Below are positions 60,148 through 64,000 of a stretch of DNA of 64,000 bases, in pieces. The position numbers and the translations under genes are program-made. Origin of the DNA: an uncultured Dokdonia sp. (GTDB lineage: Bacteria; Bacteroidota; Bacteroidia; Flavobacteriales; Flavobacteriaceae); the NCBI RefSeq assembly GCF_947496725.1, contig NZ_CANMDS010000001.1, forward strand, positions 372,001-436,000. Reading direction: 5' to 3'. The notes beneath the pieces were generated by a model. That model was not told where the DNA came from, did no database searches, and worked only from the letters and a program-made list of their open reading frames with translations. Position 1 is the first letter of the stretch; each line of letters opens with the position of its first letter.

Positions 60148-61524
60148 ATGAGCAAATATGATGTAATCGTTTTAGGAAGTGGTCCAGGCGGATATGTAAC
60201 AGCAATACGTGCAAGCCAGTTAGGCTTAAAAACAGCGGTTGTTGAAAAAGAAAGCCTAGGAGGCGTTTGTTTGAACTGGGGATGTATCCCTACAAAAGCA
60301 CTTCTTAAAAGTGCTCAGGTTTTTGAATACCTAAATCACGCAGAAGATTATGGTCTTAAAGCAACAGGTGTAGATAAAGACTTTACAGCAGTTGTAAAAC
60401 GTAGTCGTGGTGTTGCAGAAGGAATGAGCAAAGGTGTTCAGTTCTTAATGAAGAAAAATAAAATAGACGTCATCAATGGTTTTGGAAAAATAAAGCCAGG
60501 TAAAAAGATAGATGTAGACGGTAAAGAATATAGCGCAGACCATATTATCATCGCAACGGGAGCTCGCTCACGTGAGTTACCTAACCTTAAACAAGATGGT
60601 GAGACGGTAATAGGATACCGCGAGGCAATGACACTTAAGGAGCAACCTAAATCTATGATTGTTGTAGGTTCTGGAGCAATAGGTGTTGAGTTTGCAAGCT
60701 TTTATAACTCAATGGGTACAGAGGTTACAATTGTAGAGTATATGCCTCACGTTGTACCAGTAGAGGATGAGGATGTGTCAAAACAATTTGAACGCTCTCT
60801 CAAAAAAGCGGGTGTAAAAGTAATGACAGGGTCATCTGTAGAGAAGGTAGAAAAAACTAAATCTGGAGTAAAAGCAACTGTAAAGACTAAAAAAGGAGAA
60901 GAGACACTAGAGGCAGATATCGTTCTTAGTGCTGTAGGTATTAAAACTAATATCGAGAATATAGGACTAGAAGATGTAGGCATCGTTACAGATAAAGATA
61001 AGATCATTGTAAACGACTGGTACCAGACTAATATGCCAGGTTACTACGCAATAGGTGATGTAACTCCTGGACCTGCACTCGCACACGTTGCCTCTGCAGA
61101 AGGGATTACTTGTGTTGAAAAAATCGCAGGTATGCACGCCGAAAAAATAGACTACTCAAACATCCCAGGATGTACTTATGCATCACCAGAGATTGCATCT
61201 GTAGGAATGACAGAAAAGCAAGCAAAAGAAGCTGGTTACGAACTTAAAGTGGGTAAATTCCCATTCTCTGCTTCTGGTAAAGCAAGTGCTTCTGGCGCAA
61301 AAGATGGGTTTGTAAAAGTAATCTTTGACGCAAAGTATGGAGAGTGGCTAGGATGCCATATGATAGGAGCTGGTGTAACAGATATGATTGCAGAGGCTGT
61401 ACTAGGTCGTAAACTAGAAACTACAGGTCACGAAGTACTTAAAACCATTCACCCACACCCTACTATGAGTGAGGCCGTGATGGAAGCCGTGGCAGATGCT
61501 TATGATGAAGTAATTCACCTATAA
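60148..61524 (+). CDS. lpdA: Dihydrolipoyl dehydrogenase
   Basis: 458 residues. FAD loop VIVLGSGPGGYVTAIRASQLG (6-26), redox pair GGVCLNWGCIPTK with Cys41 and Cys46, NAD loop IVVGSGAIGVEFASFYNSMGTEVTIVEY, YAIGDVTPGPALAHVASAEG, and C-terminal HPHPTMSEA with the catalytic His. Reoxidises lipoamide in pyruvate or oxoglutarate dehydrogenase complexes or the glycine cleavage system. Stand-alone gene with its own -7 box and terminator. Confidence 0.96.
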   Translation: MSKYDVIVLGSGPGGYVTAIRASQLGLKTAVVEKESLGGVCLNWGCIPTKALLKSAQVFEYLNHAEDYGLKATGVDKDFTAVVKRSRGVAEGMSKGVQFLMKKNKIDVINGFGKIKPGKKIDVDGKEYSADHIIIATGARSRELPNLKQDGETVIGYREAMTLKEQPKSMIVVGSGAIGVEFASFYNSMGTEVTIVEYMPHVVPVEDEDVSKQFERSLKKAGVKVMTGSSVEKVEKTKSGVKATVKTKKGEETLEADIVLSAVGIKTNIENIGLEDVGIVTDKDKIIVNDWYQTNMPGYYAIGDVTPGPALAHVASAEGITCVEKIAGMHAEKIDYSNIPGCTYASPEIASVGMTEKQAKEAGYELKVGKFPFSASGKASASGAKDGFVKVIFDAKYGEWLGCHMIGAGVTDMIAEAVLGRKLETTGHEVLKTIHPHPTMSEAVMEAVADAYDEVIHL

Positions 61525-61544
61525 GCCACTTATATTTTAACAAC

Positions 61545-61575
61545 AAAAAAAGCCTCGCATTGCGAGGCTTTTTTT
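61545..61575. terminator. Bidirectional terminator between lpdA and aroQ
   Basis: Near-perfect hairpin with AGCCTCGCA / TGCGAGGCT core and A- and T-runs of six or more on the two sides. Confidence 0.9.
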
Positions 61576-61595
61576 ATGTTATACTAACTGGATTG

Positions 61596-62018
61596 TTATT
61601 GCTCCATTAAGAAATTCTCTATTGCAAGATTGTAGCTTTTAAGCCCAAAACCTACAATGATACCCTTTGCATACTTAGATAAGTATGAGTGATGTCTAAA
61701 CTCCTCTCTCGCAAAAGTATTTGAGATATGCACCTCTATCACCGGTATAGAGATAGACGCCACAGCATCTCCTAGGCCCACAGAAGTATGTGTATAAGCC
61801 GCGCCATTAAGCACTACCCCATCAAAGCTTTCATTTGCCTCGTGCAATTTTGAGATAAGCTCACCCTCTATATTACTTTGATAATAACTAAGCTCAGTAT
61901 CCTTATACTTAAACTGTAATTGCGTAAAATAATCTTCAAAAGTTTCAGAACCGTAAATTTCTGGTTCGCGCTTCCCTAGCATATTAAGATTAGGGCCGTT
62001 TATTATAAGAATTTTCAT
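61596..62018 (-). CDS. aroQ: 3-dehydroquinate dehydratase, type II
   Basis: 140 residues from ATG at 62018. ILIINGPNLNMLGKREPEIYG (3-23) with catalytic Tyr22, SNIEGELI, VLNGAAYTHTS, IPVIEVHISN with His97, and EEFRHHSYLS are the type II pattern. Third step of the shikimate pathway. The 12 codons upstream in frame arise from the palindrome at 62038 (read LSRKR) and are not part of the protein. Divergent from xerD. Confidence 0.96.
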   Translation of the reverse strand: MKILIINGPNLNMLGKREPEIYGSETFEDYFTQLQFKYKDTELSYYQSNIEGELISKLHEANESFDGVVLNGAAYTHTSVGLGDAVASISIPVIEVHISNTFAREEFRHHSYLSKYAKGIIVGFGLKSYNLAIENFLMEQ

Positions 62019-62038
62019 AAAATATGATTGTGATATAC

Positions 62039-62052
62039 GCTTTCGCGAAAGC
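62039..62052. repeat. Palindrome, 14-bp form, between aroQ and xerD
   Basis: GCTTTCGCGAAAGC with left outer C kept and right outer base A; 21 bp before the aroQ start on one side and 60 bp before xerD on the other. Confidence 0.9.
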
Positions 62053-62111
62053 ATAAAAATACAGAATTTAGAAATTACAATTTGTGTAACAATAGTTGTA
62101 TTTTCACTTGC

Positions 62112-63014
62112 GTGAAATGGGAGACCGCAATAACTAATTATAAGAATTATCTACGCATAGAGCGTGGCCTGTCTGACAATACTATAGACAATTATGCCCG
62201 TGATCTAAAAAAGCTCACGCGCTACCTTGAGCAACTAGAAAACTCCATAAACCCGTTGCAAATTACTCGCGAAGACCTTCAAGAGTTTATTTATACTATC
62301 GCAAAAGAAGTACAAGCAAGATCACAAGCACGTGTTATCTCTGGTCTTAAAGGTTTTTTTAATTATCTAGTTTTTGAAGATTATCGCACAGATAACCCTA
62401 TAGATCTTATAGAATCGCCAAAAATAGGTCGCAAGCTACCAGACACCTTATCTGAAGAAGAAATAGATGCTCTTATAGATGCCATAGACCTAGGTAAACC
62501 TCAAGGAGAACGCAATAGAGCAATGCTAGAGACGCTCTATTCTTGCGGGCTACGTGTGACAGAGCTTATCTCTCTTAAACTTTCTGATCTATACTTTGAA
62601 GAAGGTTTTATAAACGTTGTAGGTAAAGGAGATAAGCAACGTTTTGTCCCCATAAGCGAGCATACCCAGAAGTATATTAATATCTATCGTAATGAATTGC
62701 GCAATCACATAGATGTAAAACCAGAGCACGTAGATATTTTATTTTTAAATAGACGTGGGAGACAGCTCACCAGGGCAATGATTTTTACCATTATAAAAGA
62801 TCTTGCGGTCAAGGCGGGTATAAAGAAAAATATAAGTCCGCATACGTTTAGACACAGCTTTGCTACGCACTTGTTACAGAATGGCGCCGACTTGAGAAGC
62901 ATACAGCAAATGCTAGGTCACGAGAGTATCACCACCACAGAAATCTATATGCACGTAGACCGTAATGACCTCGCCCGTGAGATGGCAAAATTTCACCCAC
63001 GTGGTAAAGAATAG
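62112..63014 (+). CDS. xerD: Site-specific tyrosine recombinase, XerD type
   Basis: 300 residues from GTG at 62112 (KWETAITNYKNYLRIERGLSDNTIDNYARDLKKL); the longer frame begins at a TTG and adds a Cys-rich stretch foreign to the family. The catalytic set is visible: SCGLRVTELISL (Arg), HTFRHSFATHLLQNG (His, Arg), LGHESITTTEIYMHV (His, Tyr). With its partner it resolves chromosome dimers at dif; no dif site is evident in the window. Chromosomal housekeeping copy rather than a mobile element, as it is flanked by aroQ and an M24 peptidase. Confidence 0.92.
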   Translation: MKWETAITNYKNYLRIERGLSDNTIDNYARDLKKLTRYLEQLENSINPLQITREDLQEFIYTIAKEVQARSQARVISGLKGFFNYLVFEDYRTDNPIDLIESPKIGRKLPDTLSEEEIDALIDAIDLGKPQGERNRAMLETLYSCGLRVTELISLKLSDLYFEEGFINVVGKGDKQRFVPISEHTQKYINIYRNELRNHIDVKPEHVDILFLNRRGRQLTRAMIFTIIKDLAVKAGIKKNISPHTFRHSFATHLLQNGADLRSIQQMLGHESITTTEIYMHVDRNDLAREMAKFHPRGKE

Positions 63015-63054
63015 CTAGAATTAGCAGTTATATTATATGAATGAGGTTTTATTA

Positions 63055-63070
63055 CGCTTTCGCGAAAGCG
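63055..63070. repeat. 16-bp palindrome between xerD and the M24 gene
   Basis: Exact copy in a 65-bp convergent gap that has no other terminator-like hairpin. Confidence 0.95.
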
Positions 63071-63079
63071 CACTTACAA

Positions 63080-64000
63080 CTAGTCTACAAGCATAAGTTC
63101 TTCTTGTCGTCCAGACACGTATCTAAAACCGTCTTCGCCCCAAAACCCCGCTTCTTCTAGCATAATACGTATGTCTTTATTCCACTCTGGTATTTTTACC
63201 GTCGTATTAAGCTCTATGGCGTAGCCCGTATTTTCATAAAGCGGATAATCACCCGTACCTGGCACACCTCCTTGAGAATCCCACATACCTATAGTAGGGC
63301 CCGCAGCGTGACCATACATCCCCAGCGGATGCGTATAAATAGATGGTCTCAAGCCTGCTTCTTTACCTTCTTTAAGTGCTTCGAGTAAAATCTCGTTACC
63401 AGATCTACCCGTCTCAAAATTTGAGGTAAGTATGTCTTGTATCTTATTACCGTCTTTAAAAGCTTTTATTAAGAAGTCTGGCGCTTTTGTCTCACCGTCT
63501 TTTGGCACATAAGCGTGCTGCTGGCAGTCTGTATTAAGACGTAAGTAAGTGATCCCAAAATCACAGTGTATTAAATCTCCCTTTTGTATAATCTTACCCT
63601 CTGGCCTGTTTGAGAAAGAAACGATGTGACTCTCTAGCTTCTCTTCTGAGCGCTGTATATCTACCGTAGGGTGAAACCAGGTCTCAAGTCCCATATCTGT
63701 TACGCGCTGTCTTAAATACCACACCACATCATCTGTACTAGTTACGCCTGGCGTTATAACCTTTGCGCTAAAGGCATCTTTAATAATATCGTGGGTGATA
63801 TCTACTAGCTGCTCAAAGTAGCCTACCTCTAAAGCAGTACGAGTTTCTAACCAGCCTACGGCAAGCTGCTCTGCAGAGACTACTTTTGCTTGTTGTGCAG
63901 CAGTTAGTCTACTTATGAAAGCATCATAATCTGTTTTTACAACACCATCTGCAAGTCCATAATTATCTGAGTAGTTAAGACCTATTTTAGAAGGGTTACG
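63080..64000 (-). CDS. M24 family metallopeptidase (Xaa-Pro peptidase-like), partial
   Basis: The frame is open from the stop at 63080 to the right window edge, about 307 residues, N-terminus missing. It reads ALEVGYFEQLVDITHDIIKDAFSAKVITPGVTSTDDVVWYLRQRV, then GDLIHCDFGITYLRLNTDCQQHAYV with Asp metal ligands, THPLGMYGHAAGPTIGMWD with a His ligand, and GYAIELNTTV with a Glu ligand. These are the pita-bread-fold blocks of aminopeptidase P/creatinase relatives. The spacing HAAGPTIG differs from classical HGIGLxxHE, so the substrate may differ from Xaa-Pro peptides. An internal GTG at 63727 is not the real start. Confidence 0.85.
   Translation of the reverse strand, partial: RNPSKIGLNYSDNYGLADGVVKTDYDAFISRLTAAQQAKVVSAEQLAVGWLETRTALEVGYFEQLVDITHDIIKDAFSAKVITPGVTSTDDVVWYLRQRVTDMGLETWFHPTVDIQRSEEKLESHIVSFSNRPEGKIIQKGDLIHCDFGITYLRLNTDCQQHAYVPKDGETKAPDFLIKAFKDGNKIQDILTSNFETGRSGNEILLEALKEGKEAGLRPSIYTHPLGMYGHAAGPTIGMWDSQGGVPGTGDYPLYENTGYAIELNTTVKIPEWNKDIRIMLEEAGFWGEDGFRYVSGRQEELMLVD

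Noticed and set aside
62018-62054. N-terminal extension of AroQ (MLSRKRISQSYF)
   Set aside because: The extension is the palindrome read in its third frame; type II dehydroquinases begin at MKILIINGPN.
62112-63014. xerD as an integrase of a mobile element
   Set aside because: Sequence is of the housekeeping XerD type, the flanks are aroQ and an M24 peptidase, and there is no att repeat or cargo.
1-64000. CRISPR array made of the regularly recurring palindrome
   Set aside because: Copies are kilobases apart, not separated by short uniform spacers, and no cas gene is present.
1-64000. Palindrome copies as intrinsic terminators
   Set aside because: Most lack a following T-run, many are inside coding genes or upstream of genes, and real terminators are seen separately next to several of them.

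Overview
The window is a gene-dense, low-GC (roughly 38-40%) chromosomal segment of a marine member of the Flavobacteriaceae, most likely Dokdonia/Krokinobacter or a close relative. The support is PorQ and a C-terminal sorting domain of the type IX secretion system, S1 and TAnnTTTG-type Bacteroidetes promoters, DUF5606, UMF1, DUF4097/DUF2807 and VF530 families, flavobacterial gene orders (DUF349-aroE-DUF368, mazG-DUF5606-def-ruvX-dapD), and an exported alginate lyase. Genus assignment is inference. I see no rRNA, tRNA, CRISPR, IS element or prophage.

Layout. 1-4.6 kb (minus): N-terminus of a DUF349 protein, aroE, two overlapping DUF368 membrane proteins (candidate undecaprenyl-phosphate translocases) and a TPR protein. 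4.8-10.9 kb: a small membrane protein, a serine-less esterase-fold protein, then a two-gene unit of secreted M14 peptidase and amidohydrolase. 11.2-20.3 kb: ettA, pabB-like gene, an AprA-like methyltransferase with a VF530 gene, a secreted vWA protein, then mazG, DUF5606, def, ruvX. 20.6-25 kb (plus): dapD followed by a surface-glycan set (a GT9-GT2 fusion, a LicC-like nucleotidyltransferase and a TagB/TagF-like transferase). 25-27.6 kb: outer-membrane barrel protein and rpsA with its promoter and leader. 28-38.4 kb: secreted and lipoprotein accessory genes, a TetR-SDR pair with two matching operators, a PL7 alginate lyase, a pterin dehydratase and yebC. 38.4-43.4 kb (minus): DUF4345-cmk, porQ, lon. 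43.8-47.7 kb: ECF sigma factor, anti-sigma protein and beta-helix surface proteins. 47.8-51.6 kb: repeat lipoprotein, mscL, UMF1 transporter, M48 protease. 51.7-58.9 kb: glycogen genes glgA-glgC-glgB plus a GH31 glucosidase. 59-64 kb: two tandem msrB genes, lpdA, aroQ, xerD and an M24 peptidase cut by the window end.

The most striking structure is not a gene. A 16-bp palindrome, CGCTTTCGCGAAAGCG, recurs across the whole window: 14 exact copies, 5 more with the inner 14 bp intact, and 5 half-degenerate copies, all sharing the core TTTCGCGAAA. It lies between genes and also inside genes, where it is read in all three frames (AFAKA, RFRES, SRKR). In two neighbouring genes it encodes the end of the signal peptide. 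It behaves like a genome-wide signal (uptake sequence, nucleoid-protein site or HIP1-like iterated palindrome), and no feature class I know explains it.
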